This document shows positions 36,170-45,141 of a stretch of 64,000 nt of DNA, in pieces (within the stretch, counting starts at the first letter, position 1; every line of letters starts with the position of its first letter). The notes below the pieces were generated by a model that was not told where the DNA came from, made no database searches, and saw nothing but the letters and a program-made list of their open reading frames with translations. Both the position numbers and the translations under genes were made by a program. Source of the DNA: Ruminococcus flavefaciens (lineage in GTDB: Bacteria; Bacillota; Clostridia; Oscillospirales; Ruminococcaceae); contig JAMPGO010000003.1 in the NCBI GenBank assembly GCA_023663905.1, positions 1 to 64,000 on the forward strand, given 5' to 3'.

Positions 36170-36205
36170 AAAATATATTCCTTTCGCACGCTATATATTA
36201 ACATT

Positions 36206-36234
36206 ATTATAACAAATTAAAATAATCAATGCAA
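36206..36234 (-). promoter_or_regulatory. Promoter of the kinase-dockerin gene
   Basis: Minus strand TTGCAT (36234-36229), 17 bp, TATAAT (36211-36206). Confidence 0.6.
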
Positions 36235-36338
36235 TAGCCTGAACGTTCTTTTGTTAATTTACACCAATAGACGTGCGGATTTTTATGATATATGCACAAT
36301 GCATTTATACACGGCTCTTTTATACTAATAAGGTATAC

Positions 36339-36367
36339 TTGAAAATCCGAAAAAGCTGTGATATAAT
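36339..36367 (+). promoter_or_regulatory. Sigma-A promoter of the ECF operon
   Basis: TTGAAA (36339-36344), 17 bp, TATAAT (36362-36367), about 30 bp before the sigma-factor gene. The ECF unit is therefore expressed at least partly by housekeeping sigma. Confidence 0.65.
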
Positions 36368-36400
36368 TATCTTTAATCAAATGAAATATGAGGTGCTGAA

Positions 36401-36877
36401 ATGATTGACAACGAAACCTGCGAGATGATAATTGACAAATTTTATGACGACATCTATAACTTTTGTCTTAGCAGGCTGAAAAATACCGGTCTCGCCGAAG
36501 AATGCACACAGGACGTTTTCCTTACGCTTTTTCAGAAGCGTGGCAGGCTGGATTTTTCCGAGAAATTCCGCTCGTGGCTGTATAATACGGCGGACAGAAT
36601 CTGCAAAAACTGCATTAAGAAAAACAGGAACATCACTGTTGACATCGACGACTATTCCGATGTTATTCCCGATAATAATTCGGGCGGAGATTCTCTCGCA
36701 AAGGAACTCTGCGAAATACTCGGCAGTGACGACGCTGATTTGCTTATTGAGTATCTCGAAGCCGACCACGGTCAGCGGAAACAGATTGCACGCAGACTTG
36801 GTATCACGACAAAGGCTCTGTACGGACGTATGGACAGGCTAAGGCAGAAAGTCATTGACTATCTTAGTGATAATTGA
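36401..36877 (+). CDS. ECF-type RNA polymerase sigma factor
   Basis: 158 residues. Region 2 is YDDIYNFCLSRLKNTGLAEE with CTQDVFLTLFQ, region 4 is the HTH RKQIARRLGITTKALYGRMD. There is no region 1 or 3, as in extracytoplasmic-function sigmas. GAGGTG precedes the ATG. The next gene encodes a single-pass membrane protein suited to be its anti-sigma factor, and three secreted dockerin proteins follow on the same strand. It likely redirects RNA polymerase to genes for surface functions when an outside signal releases it. Confidence 0.88.
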   Translation: MIDNETCEMIIDKFYDDIYNFCLSRLKNTGLAEECTQDVFLTLFQKRGRLDFSEKFRSWLYNTADRICKNCIKKNRNITVDIDDYSDVIPDNNSGGDSLAKELCEILGSDDADLLIEYLEADHGQRKQIARRLGITTKALYGRMDRLRQKVIDYLSDN

Positions 36878-36979
36878 CAAGAAATCAGCTGTATAATTGG
36901 CTGTTCGTACAAAATTTCAATTCGCAACAGGGATTTTCAACCATATAAATCCATTAATATATAGAACGGAGATTACCCG

Positions 36980-37789
36980 ATGAATAAAAAAGCATTGAAA
37001 AGGCAGATGATTGGTATGAAAAGAGAGATACTGGCTGACCTTCAGAATGAACTTGACGAGGAGATGAGCAAACCTAAAAAAAAGCGTGACTGCGACAGGA
37101 TTGCCGAGCTTTCCAATGCCTGGTTTGAAATAAGCTGTGGAAATAACGAGGATGTCACTGCACGTCGTGAATCGGCGAAAAAGGCTCTCGTAAACAGGAT
37201 TTCCGCCGATAAGAGAACCCGCAATATCAGGCTTTACAAGTGCATTTCGTCAGCGGTCGCCTGTGCGGTTGTTGTTACTGTAATAGGGCTGGGCGGATAT
37301 AAGACTATCGGGCAGAATATTTTTCCCGAAAAATACAGTCTTTCCAAAAACGGCGTAACTATTGATATGAAGGATTCGAGCGAGGTTACGGCTGAAAACG
37401 GCGACCTTTACGGTATGAAATCAAAGTGTGCGGAATACGGATTTTTTCCCGAAACACCGTCGTATATTCCCGAGGATTTCGCCCTTGACGATATTTACGA
37501 GGAAAGAGGTTCGGTTTTCAGCAATGTCAAATTCTTTTACAGGGACGGCAATGCAAAGCTCAACTTTGATTATCACTACTACGGCAACAAGGATGATATT
37601 CCGCCTGTCGGAATCCCGACCGATACTTACAACATAACCGAGGAGCAGATTAACGGTCACACGGTCTATATCCTCATCGAGGACAGCCAGTACACCGCTA
37701 CTTACCTCAGCAACAACACGGTTTACTGCATTACAGCGCATAATCTTGATTATGATGATTACAGAGCGGTTCTGGAAAATATGTCATAA
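36980..37789 (+). CDS. Probable membrane anti-sigma factor (DUF4367-like)
   Basis: 269 residues. The cytosolic N-terminus (1-84) is charged and helical (MKREILADLQNELDEEMS, ELSNAWFEISCG), followed by one membrane helix (87-108) and an extracellular domain of about 160 residues (SLSKNGVTIDMKD, PSYIPEDFALDDIYEERGS, VYILIEDSQYTATYLSNN) that resembles DUF4367 in clostridial anti-sigma proteins. No zinc-binding HxxxCxxC motif is present. It starts 102 bp after the sigma gene; a direct role in holding that sigma is inferred from order and topology. Confidence 0.75.
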   Translation: MNKKALKRQMIGMKREILADLQNELDEEMSKPKKKRDCDRIAELSNAWFEISCGNNEDVTARRESAKKALVNRISADKRTRNIRLYKCISSAVACAVVVTVIGLGGYKTIGQNIFPEKYSLSKNGVTIDMKDSSEVTAENGDLYGMKSKCAEYGFFPETPSYIPEDFALDDIYEERGSVFSNVKFFYRDGNAKLNFDYHYYGNKDDIPPVGIPTDTYNITEEQINGHTVYILIEDSQYTATYLSNNTVYCITAHNLDYDDYRAVLENMS

Positions 37790-37893
37790 TTCACATAATT
37801 ATTCAGCATTTTTTGTGCAGTCATACAAATATAAGCTTCCGTGCAGGGAATTTGCTGTATTATGAGCCATTAATTTACAAAGGAGGTCAGTAA

Positions 37894-39156
37894 TTGAATA
37901 AAAAAATTATTCTACCCCTTCTTATATGCTGTTTAGCCTTTGCAGTTTCGGGCTATGGCGATACCAAGCCGAATAATGTCGAAGCGGTTGAAGATGTCTA
38001 TACTGCCAGAGCGCCCGGACTGATTGAGCTGTATTCCCTCTCCTGCTCCGCAGATGTACAGACAATCTACATTACCGCTTCGACAAACGGCAGTGAGAAA
38101 ATGTCGGAAATCGGGCTGAAAAATATCCGCATTGAGAAGAGTGAGGACGAAATCAACTGGACTACTGAAAGAACTGTGCAGGATATGATTCTCGAAAACG
38201 GCTGTGTTTATAATCTCTCGGAGCAGGAATTTTCCGTTGAAGGCGGTTATTATTACCGTATTACCCTCGAACATTACGCAAAGGAGAATACACGCTGGTT
38301 TCCGCAGGAGCAGAGCGTAAGCAATACTTCCGCCTCTGTTTTTATTCCGTCGGAGGATTTGCACAACAAGCTGTCGCTGACAAAAAATACCCTGACTGAA
38401 GATGTTGCCGTCGGCGATACTGTCATTCCGTCGGGTTCAGCGGAATTTATTGTGAATCTTGCAGAGAATCAGGGCTTCAGCCTGTTTGAGTTCGATTTCA
38501 ATATCGGCTCAGCCTATGAGATTATCACCGATTCCGAAAACAGACCTCTTTTCACAAAGGGAAGCACAATGAATTACAACTCAGTTATAACAGGCTCGGT
38601 TAATGACAATACCCTTGTATTTACAGGCTTGTCGGGCTATGACTGTCTCGCTGAAGAGATTATCAGATTCTATGCGGTTGAAAATCCCGATTCAGGCGAT
38701 AAGAATTTCTCTGTTGAATCCAAAAAGCTGTACAGCTCGGGCAACTGGCGAGAATACGGCTCGGGTGCGGGTTATCTTACAGCAGGATGTCCGCTGATAT
38801 GCTACGGAAAAGAACATCGTCCCGTTATCCAGCCCGACAGCTCAATATATATGGTCGGCGATGTAAACGGCGATATGGCTGTAAACCTGACCGACGCATT
38901 TATTACATACTACGCAATATATACATCAGTAATTCCGGATTTTCCGACAATATATGACGTATACTCCCTCTTCTTCCCTGATATAAAGGACATAAGGGCT
39001 GTTTTTATCTGGAACAGCTCTGACGATTCCGATGAAGAAATGATTGACATAAGCCAGAACACAGCGCTTGAGATTCTTAATTACTGTGCCGATATGTCGT
39101 CGGGAAGAGGTGCGGATACAGGCTCGTATATTACAGAAATCCGCCATTCAGGTTAA
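37894..39156 (+). CDS. Secreted protein with cohesin-like domain and dockerin-like end
   Basis: 420 residues from a TTG at 37894 (AAAGGAGG before it). A signal peptide (about 1-20) is followed by a fibronectin-like region (40-150), a beta-rich cohesin-like domain (about 160-300; IPSGSAEFIVNLAENQGFSL, DSENRPLFTKGSTMNYNS) and a C-terminal region with one clear dockerin Ca2+ loop (GDVNGDMAVNLTDAF, 322-336) and a degenerate second one. Closely related to the next gene, including the identical end SYITEIRH. It would be outside the cell, probably in a protein assembly. Function unknown. Confidence 0.72.
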   Translation: MNKKIILPLLICCLAFAVSGYGDTKPNNVEAVEDVYTARAPGLIELYSLSCSADVQTIYITASTNGSEKMSEIGLKNIRIEKSEDEINWTTERTVQDMILENGCVYNLSEQEFSVEGGYYYRITLEHYAKENTRWFPQEQSVSNTSASVFIPSEDLHNKLSLTKNTLTEDVAVGDTVIPSGSAEFIVNLAENQGFSLFEFDFNIGSAYEIITDSENRPLFTKGSTMNYNSVITGSVNDNTLVFTGLSGYDCLAEEIIRFYAVENPDSGDKNFSVESKKLYSSGNWREYGSGAGYLTAGCPLICYGKEHRPVIQPDSSIYMVGDVNGDMAVNLTDAFITYYAIYTSVIPDFPTIYDVYSLFFPDIKDIRAVFIWNSSDDSDEEMIDISQNTALEILNYCADMSSGRGADTGSYITEIRHSG

Positions 39157-39177
39157 TTAACAGAAAGGAAAATTGCT

Positions 39178-40341
39178 ATGAAAAAAACAATATCGGCTAT
39201 TATAGCTTCAATGCTGACTGTCTCAGCTCTGCCAATTATAAGCACATCCGCCATTGATTTGCCCGTTTTTGTGATTGAAGATTCCCACGTTTTCTGCGAT
39301 ACCGACGGCGACAACGTATATGAAACGGAAATCAAAAAAGGCGATATAAACGGCGACGGTAAAATTGACGCTTCCGACGCTTCAAAGATACTCGAAATCT
39401 ACTCGTCAATGTCAACATCCGCTGTATATCAGTCGGACGAGGCAATAAATATACTCGCTGATTTAAACGGCGACGGCAAAGTTGATGCCAGCGATGCCAC
39501 TTATGTACTCAACATCTACGCAGGCAACTCGGTACTCGGCTCGGACAACAGCATTTCAGTCAGCACTGAAATTCTCGGCAAGCAGATTACAATCGGCGAT
39601 GTTGAAATTCCTGCGGGTGCAACTGCAATTACCGTAAACGTCTCCAAAAACACGGGATTCAGCCTGTTTGATTTTATTGTTGATATGGGTGCGGGTTATG
39701 ATGTTATTACGGATTCCGAGAACAGACCTGTTTTTTCAAAGTGCAAGACGGTAAACTACAATTCGATTATTGAAACTGCTGTAAACGGCGATACCGTTGT
39801 AATCAACGGCTTATTCGGCTATGACTGCCTTACAGAGGGCGGAATAATCACATTCTATGCAAATGAAAATGCGGATTCTACTGATAAAGACATTGCTGTT
39901 GAATCGGGCAGACTTTACAGCTCCGCAAAATGGCGTGAATACGGCTCGGGTTCGGCTTATCTTACAGCAGGATGTCCGCTTCTCCTCAACGGCGAGGTTA
40001 TTGAAAGAAGCCCGATAGAAAACAGCTCAATCTATACAGTAGGCGATATAAACGGCGATATGAAAATCGACCTGACCGACGCTTTTGACGCATTCTATGC
40101 GGTATACTCCGCAAGCAACGGCGGATTTAATCAGCTTAAAGACACATATATGTTCTACTTCCCGAACATTACCGACCTGCGTGCCGCCTTCCTCTGGAAT
40201 GAATACAGCGATTCCGATATGGATATGACCGCATTCACAACAAGAATATCTACAGAGATTCTGAAATACTGCGCCGATATTTCGTCGGGAAAAAGCCATA
40301 CCACTGATTCTTATATAACAGAAATCCGCCATATCGGTTAA
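39178..40341 (+). CDS. Secreted protein: dockerin, cohesin-like domain, second dockerin-like end
   Basis: 387 residues. Signal peptide (1-25); canonical type I dockerin (55-115) with loops GDINGDGKIDASDASK and ADLNGDGKVDASDATY; cohesin-like beta domain (about 128-265, GATAITVNVSKNTGFSLFDF); and a C-terminal dockerin-like part (GDINGDMKIDLTDAFDAF, 289-306). Having both a dockerin and a cohesin-like fold makes it a possible adaptor. Sequence from the cohesin-like domain to the end is a paralogue of the previous gene, 21 bp upstream. GAAAGGA ribosome site. Confidence 0.75.
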   Translation: MKKTISAIIASMLTVSALPIISTSAIDLPVFVIEDSHVFCDTDGDNVYETEIKKGDINGDGKIDASDASKILEIYSSMSTSAVYQSDEAINILADLNGDGKVDASDATYVLNIYAGNSVLGSDNSISVSTEILGKQITIGDVEIPAGATAITVNVSKNTGFSLFDFIVDMGAGYDVITDSENRPVFSKCKTVNYNSIIETAVNGDTVVINGLFGYDCLTEGGIITFYANENADSTDKDIAVESGRLYSSAKWREYGSGSAYLTAGCPLLLNGEVIERSPIENSSIYTVGDINGDMKIDLTDAFDAFYAVYSASNGGFNQLKDTYMFYFPNITDLRAAFLWNEYSDSDMDMTAFTTRISTEILKYCADISSGKSHTTDSYITEIRHIG

Positions 40342-40360
40342 GCAGGAAGGAGTTATAACA

Positions 40361-42034
40361 ATGAAAAAATTAATCTCAGCACTTATTATTTCAGCCCTGA
40401 CAGTTTCAGCCGTGCCGTTTATGCAGTTCAGCCCGACAGATAACGTCATTACGGCTGTTGCGGAATCGGGCAATCTTGTTTCACGTGCTTCTTCTCTCGG
40501 AGCTGATACGGACTATTTCAGCTTTACCAACTATACCAAAAATTATCTTGATACGGATATGATTATTACCGACTGCGAGGACCAGAGCTACGGTATTTCA
40601 ATGCTACAGATTTTATCGCATAACGGCATTTTCACGGTATCTGATATACAGGAGGGTGCGGAATATCTGTGTGACGTGCAGTTTAATTCCGAGCTTGAAG
40701 CGCTTATTGAAAACTATCAGCTCACCCGATTCAATTTTCCGCAGATGAAAATGAGGAGACAGTTCAGCAAAAATGATACGGCAACACTTATTCAGACGGC
40801 GATGACTGCAATGACAGCGGAAAAATATTTCCATATATCGCTTTCAATGCCTGCGAAATCCGACAACGCACAGAGAAGCCGAGAAACCCACGATGTCGCA
40901 GGAATAGGAATTTCCGACGGCAACTGGACTTTCGGCGGAAAATCGTACGACAAGTGCATTCTTACGCTTGACAGCAACACTGTCGGATTCAACGAGGACT
41001 ACTGTATCTATATCAACACCGCCGATAATACGTTCCATATCCCTGCGTATGAGCTTGCTGACGGCGAATCTATTGATATTACCGCTATTATTGCCGATGA
41101 TAACATACTCAACTATCAGGGCAAGCTTGGCGAACAGACCCAGCCTCCTGTATATCCCGCAGGCTCGGAAAATCTTGCGGAAATCACAATACAGTTCAAT
41201 TCATCCAATGTAATTGACAACGGCTATGACCCTGATGATGACGAATACAAGTTCAAGCTCGACCCGACTGATACGGCATACGAGCTGGTTGCAGGCGATA
41301 ACGTATACAACTCGTTCTATCTTGACTACAACCCGACTGTCTATATTCCAATCGCCGACAGCTATGCAATTAATCTTGAGGACAGCGATTCGGATATATA
41401 TTCGCTTGCCATTGCCTCTGAATCAAGGTTCGGCTATTCTGCAGTCAAGGCAAATTTCTATGCTGAATCCGCAGAAGTTTCCGCACACAAAGCCAGCATA
41501 AAGACCAGCAAGGACGATACCATATATGCAAGTATCTATCCCGAACAGCCGTTATATCAGTCACCGTACAACGGATTCAAGGCAAGTACGTTCAATTCAA
41601 GAAACTTCACTATGGCTGACCGTCCCGACGGTATACTTCTGAGTTCATATTCGCCTTACTCTGCCAATATGGAGTTTAAAATTTGTAATGATTCGGGCGA
41701 AACTGAATCAGTGTACAAGTTCAGGCTTGAACCGTCCGCAGGAAGTATACTTATAAAATACGACGAGGATATTGAAAACGTGCGTGTGTTTATTGACAAG
41801 GACAAGGATGATGTGTACGAGACGGAAATTCAGAACGGCGATATGAACTGCAACGGCTCATTCGATGCAACCGACGCTTCTGCAATTCTCTCGATTTATT
41901 CAGAACTTTCGATTAATGATAATTTCCCTGAATTTTACATCAACCGCTTTTCGGACAGCAACGGCGACGGCATAATCGATTCAAGAGACGCTTCCGACAT
42001 ACTTATGAAATACGCTAAAAATTCAACCTCCTGA
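40361..42034 (+). CDS. Large secreted dockerin protein
   Basis: 557 residues. Signal peptide about 1-25. The middle (30-480) shows no recognised catalytic motif; an early part (SYGISMLQILSHNGIFTV, residues near 70-90) with Cys in the preceding DCEDQ has a faint papain-like look, but no catalytic set is certain. The C-terminus is a type I dockerin (about 485-555): GDMNCNGSFDATDASAI and SDSNGDGIIDSRDASDI, preceded by a KDKDDVYETEI segment shared with the dockerin of the previous protein. Third of three dockerin genes with gaps of about 20 bp, followed by a terminator. Confidence 0.75.
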   Translation: MKKLISALIISALTVSAVPFMQFSPTDNVITAVAESGNLVSRASSLGADTDYFSFTNYTKNYLDTDMIITDCEDQSYGISMLQILSHNGIFTVSDIQEGAEYLCDVQFNSELEALIENYQLTRFNFPQMKMRRQFSKNDTATLIQTAMTAMTAEKYFHISLSMPAKSDNAQRSRETHDVAGIGISDGNWTFGGKSYDKCILTLDSNTVGFNEDYCIYINTADNTFHIPAYELADGESIDITAIIADDNILNYQGKLGEQTQPPVYPAGSENLAEITIQFNSSNVIDNGYDPDDDEYKFKLDPTDTAYELVAGDNVYNSFYLDYNPTVYIPIADSYAINLEDSDSDIYSLAIASESRFGYSAVKANFYAESAEVSAHKASIKTSKDDTIYASIYPEQPLYQSPYNGFKASTFNSRNFTMADRPDGILLSSYSPYSANMEFKICNDSGETESVYKFRLEPSAGSILIKYDEDIENVRVFIDKDKDDVYETEIQNGDMNCNGSFDATDASAILSIYSELSINDNFPEFYINRFSDSNGDGIIDSRDASDILMKYAKNSTS

Positions 42035-42046
42035 AATAACAAAAAA

Positions 42047-42080
42047 GTCCGTTCCCTGTTTTGTGGGAACGGATTTTTTT
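42047..42080 (+). terminator. Terminator of the ECF/dockerin operon
   Basis: GTCCGTTCCC pairs with GGGAACGGAT around an 8-base loop, then T7. Confidence 0.88.
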
Positions 42081-45000
42081 ATATCTTATTGTTAAAGCGC
42101 AGAATCTCTTCACGTCGTTTTTCGGGAAGTGGCTGAGGTTCAAAGACAGGGCGAGCGAAATAATAGCCCTGCAACAAATCAACTCCGCATTCTATAACCG
42201 TCCTGAGTTCGCCCGACGTTTCAACACCTTCGGCAAGCACAAGAATATTATTTGCCTTTGAAATCCTGACAAGATTAAGAATAATATTTTTTCTACTCAC
42301 ATCGCTGTCACAGCCGTTTATAATAGCACGGTCGATTTTAATCAGGTTCGGTTCAAGAGTTATAAGAGCGTGTTCGCTGTTGTAACCGCTTCCGAAATCA
42401 TCAAGGGCAACCATAGCGTTCCAATGGAGCATACGATTTTTCTTGTTGCGGGTGTATTCAGGATTCGCACGTTCGCCCTCCAGAATTTCAAGCACGACAT
42501 TTTCAAGAATATCCGCATTTTCAGTCTCGATAAGCTGTACATCTTCAGGAGTGAGGGTGCAGTTTGAAAGCGAGTTGATAAAAATCTTCGCCTTGGGATT
42601 AATATTACCCTGAGCTATCTGCTTTTTGAACTCACGGAAAGCAAGAGTCCACGTTATGCGCTCCACGTCATTGAGCTTCGCACCTGTTTTGGCGATTCTG
42701 ATAAATTCCATAGGCGAATGGAGCGTTTCCGACTGCGGTCGCATAAGCGCTTCATAGCCGTAAACCGAACCGTCACGGGCAGAAATAATCGTCTGGAATG
42801 CGTATCTGATACGCTGTTCGTCAATAATGCTGTTCATTTCTTCAACACCCGTAACAAGAATCGAATCCTTTGTATAGGAGTTAACATCAAATTCAGCGAT
42901 ATTGCCCTTGGTTGAGTGCTTAACCGTATACATCGTGAAATCGGCGTACTTTATAAGCATTTCATAGGAGTCCGAATCGTCAGGATACCACGAAATACCG
43001 GCACTTGCCCTGATTTTATAGTGCGAGCCGTCGGCGATAATGCAGTAGCTCTTGAGAAGCCTGCTGCGGACAAGGTTAATAACTTCCCTTATCTCATCCT
43101 TGCTGTCGTAGCCGTACAGGAACACGTTGAACTCATCGCCCGACATCCTCGCAACAACACCGTTGTAGTCCCTGAATCCCTTGAATACGTTTGCGGCGGT
43201 TTTTATATAGTCGTCGCCGAAATCGTGACCGTAAGTATCGTTGACATACTTGAGATTGTCAAGGTCAATCATAACAAACGCAGCTATTCCAAGCTCATCA
43301 CGTCTGCTGAAAAGCTCATCTATTTTATTATAATACGCACGTCTGTTAAGCAGTCCTGTTGTAAGGTCGTAGTCACGCTCGTATTCAATCTTCTTCTTTT
43401 CGAGCATTGAGCTTGTAACATCCTGCACCAGTCCGAGAACGTTATTGCCGTCCCTCTTCATAGTGAACTCGTACCACTTTGTAAGATTCACTTTCTCATT
43501 TGAGTACCTGATTTCAATTTCCTCATTGAGTATTTCGCTGTCACGGCTGAATATACCGCTTCCGCAGACCCTGTTTTTGCTGTCAAAATCAGAGATATAT
43601 GCCTGAAAATTCTCGAACGGCAGATTCGTATCTTCAATCGGCAGACCTTTCAAATCAAGAAGCTTTATGAGACTTTCGCCCACATAAACGCTCATTGTAT
43701 CAAGGTCGCACATAAATACACCTATGCCCATATTTACCATACTTATGACCTTCGATACACGGGAAGCCTGTTCTCTTATATTAATCTGTAGCGATTCAAT
43801 AGCCTCTGTAAGCGTATCGACTTCGGCGATTCCCGACGAATTGAAGCGGATTATCTTGTTGGATTCCTGCTCCTCCGCAAGTCCTCTTACAATCTTCTTT
43901 ACAGGATTTGTAACTATTCTTTCAATCAGAAGTGCGACAATAACAGTAAACACAACAGATACAACCATAGACAGAACGAGCATTCTGATAAGCCGTCTGT
44001 AAACGCTCAGTACCTTATCTTTTTCGGCAATCGAAATCAATGCCCATTGCTCGTTAAGATACGGCGATTCGGCACTGTAGAGGTTCATAGGCTGTATATT
44101 GCCGATTGATTTTTCGTCGGAAGTTTTGCCTATGTCATAAATCTGCGACTTGTCTGTTCCGGGCATAGAAATACTGGCGGTATCTTCAACAAGCCTGCTG
44201 AAAATCGAGCCGTAGCTTACAATAACAGAGTAATCGTTATTGCCGTTGAAATCAGCTCCGACAACATAGCAGGAACTTTCGCTGAAAAAGTCGTTCGAGG
44301 GCATATTTTTCAGAACGTTCTTTTCAAGGAATCCTATACCCATAACACCGTACACTGTTCCGTCATCGGCAATAAGCGGAAGCGTATATTTTATACTCGG
44401 CGAAGCTGTCGGCGAAATTCCGGAAAATCCGCTCCAGTAGCCCAGCTCGCTTACATTGATTCCGCTGTTTGCCTCAGCCGTTTCAATAGTCCTGTGGTAA
44501 AAATCGAGATTATCTTCCGCACCGCATTCGCCTACGTTAATCTGCGCCGTCCACTCATAATCGAGGGTAATATTATATTCGCCCGACGTATCGGAATTTC
44601 CTGCCTCAAGAAGCAAATCTTCATTACGGCTTGCACTGCTTGCCGAAGAATCCATATCACGGATATAAACGCAGGATTTGTTATTCATACCGTCACGGCG
44701 GTACAAATCGCCCGTATCAAGTATGAGAAAAGCGTCGTTCGCACCTGATACACGGAGCAGGTAGATGAGATGTTGTGTGGATTCCGAAATAATCCGCTTG
44801 TTAAGATTCTTATCCGTTGCAAGCTCGCTGACGGACTGTCCCTGTTCGTCAAGAATCTGCTTGGTAATATTATTTATCGCAACGTCAGCCTGATAAACCT
44901 CGGGAACGTTCCTGAGAAACATATTTTCGATATAATTCTTGCGGTTTTCCGTTTTCTCAATAAGCATATCATAAGCGTACTGCCTTACCGACCTGAACTC

Positions 45001-45126
45001 ACCGCTTATGTACAGTGTTCCGAAAAGGGTGGCAATCTGCAGCAGCGAAAGAATCATCATAGGAACGAACAGCTTTTCCGAAAAAGAACTGACCCGCTTT
45101 TTACCTTTTTCTGTTTCTGCATTCAT
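42079..45126 (-). CDS. Membrane c-di-GMP enzyme: sensor, HAMP, PAS, GGDEF, EAL
   Basis: 1015 residues. Membrane helix 1 (about 21-41), a large outside sensor of Cache type (42-378), helix 2 (381-401), HAMP (402-455), PAS (about 460-570), GGDEF (580-740) with the motif MSGDEF at 661-666 and DLDNLKYVNDTYGH, then EAL (about 755-1005) with YGYEALMRP and ALDDFGSGYNSEHAL. Both the cyclase and phosphodiesterase motifs look intact. It sits 15 bp after a substrate-binding lipoprotein gene that has no permease genes, so that protein is a likely outside partner. Confidence 0.9.
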   Translation of the reverse strand: MNAETEKGKKRVSSFSEKLFVPMMILSLLQIATLFGTLYISGEFRSVRQYAYDMLIEKTENRKNYIENMFLRNVPEVYQADVAINNITKQILDEQGQSVSELATDKNLNKRIISESTQHLIYLLRVSGANDAFLILDTGDLYRRDGMNNKSCVYIRDMDSSASSASRNEDLLLEAGNSDTSGEYNITLDYEWTAQINVGECGAEDNLDFYHRTIETAEANSGINVSELGYWSGFSGISPTASPSIKYTLPLIADDGTVYGVMGIGFLEKNVLKNMPSNDFFSESSCYVVGADFNGNNDYSVIVSYGSIFSRLVEDTASISMPGTDKSQIYDIGKTSDEKSIGNIQPMNLYSAESPYLNEQWALISIAEKDKVLSVYRRLIRMLVLSMVVSVVFTVIVALLIERIVTNPVKKIVRGLAEEQESNKIIRFNSSGIAEVDTLTEAIESLQINIREQASRVSKVISMVNMGIGVFMCDLDTMSVYVGESLIKLLDLKGLPIEDTNLPFENFQAYISDFDSKNRVCGSGIFSRDSEILNEEIEIRYSNEKVNLTKWYEFTMKRDGNNVLGLVQDVTSSMLEKKKIEYERDYDLTTGLLNRRAYYNKIDELFSRRDELGIAAFVMIDLDNLKYVNDTYGHDFGDDYIKTAANVFKGFRDYNGVVARMSGDEFNVFLYGYDSKDEIREVINLVRSRLLKSYCIIADGSHYKIRASAGISWYPDDSDSYEMLIKYADFTMYTVKHSTKGNIAEFDVNSYTKDSILVTGVEEMNSIIDEQRIRYAFQTIISARDGSVYGYEALMRPQSETLHSPMEFIRIAKTGAKLNDVERITWTLAFREFKKQIAQGNINPKAKIFINSLSNCTLTPEDVQLIETENADILENVVLEILEGERANPEYTRNKKNRMLHWNAMVALDDFGSGYNSEHALITLEPNLIKIDRAIINGCDSDVSRKNIILNLVRISKANNILVLAEGVETSGELRTVIECGVDLLQGYYFARPVFEPQPLPEKRREEILRFNNKI

Positions 45127-45141
45127 AAAACCAGTCTCCGA

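Noticed and set aside
36877..36980. TTGACA with TATAAT after the sigma-factor gene as a promoter
   Set aside because: The spacer is only 12 bp and TTGACA overlaps the stop codon; not a plausible sigma-A promoter.
40361..42034. Papain-like (C39) protease domain in the third dockerin protein
   Set aside because: The early Cys/Gln-like stretch is suggestive, but no certain His and Asn/Asp partners could be placed, so no enzyme is called.
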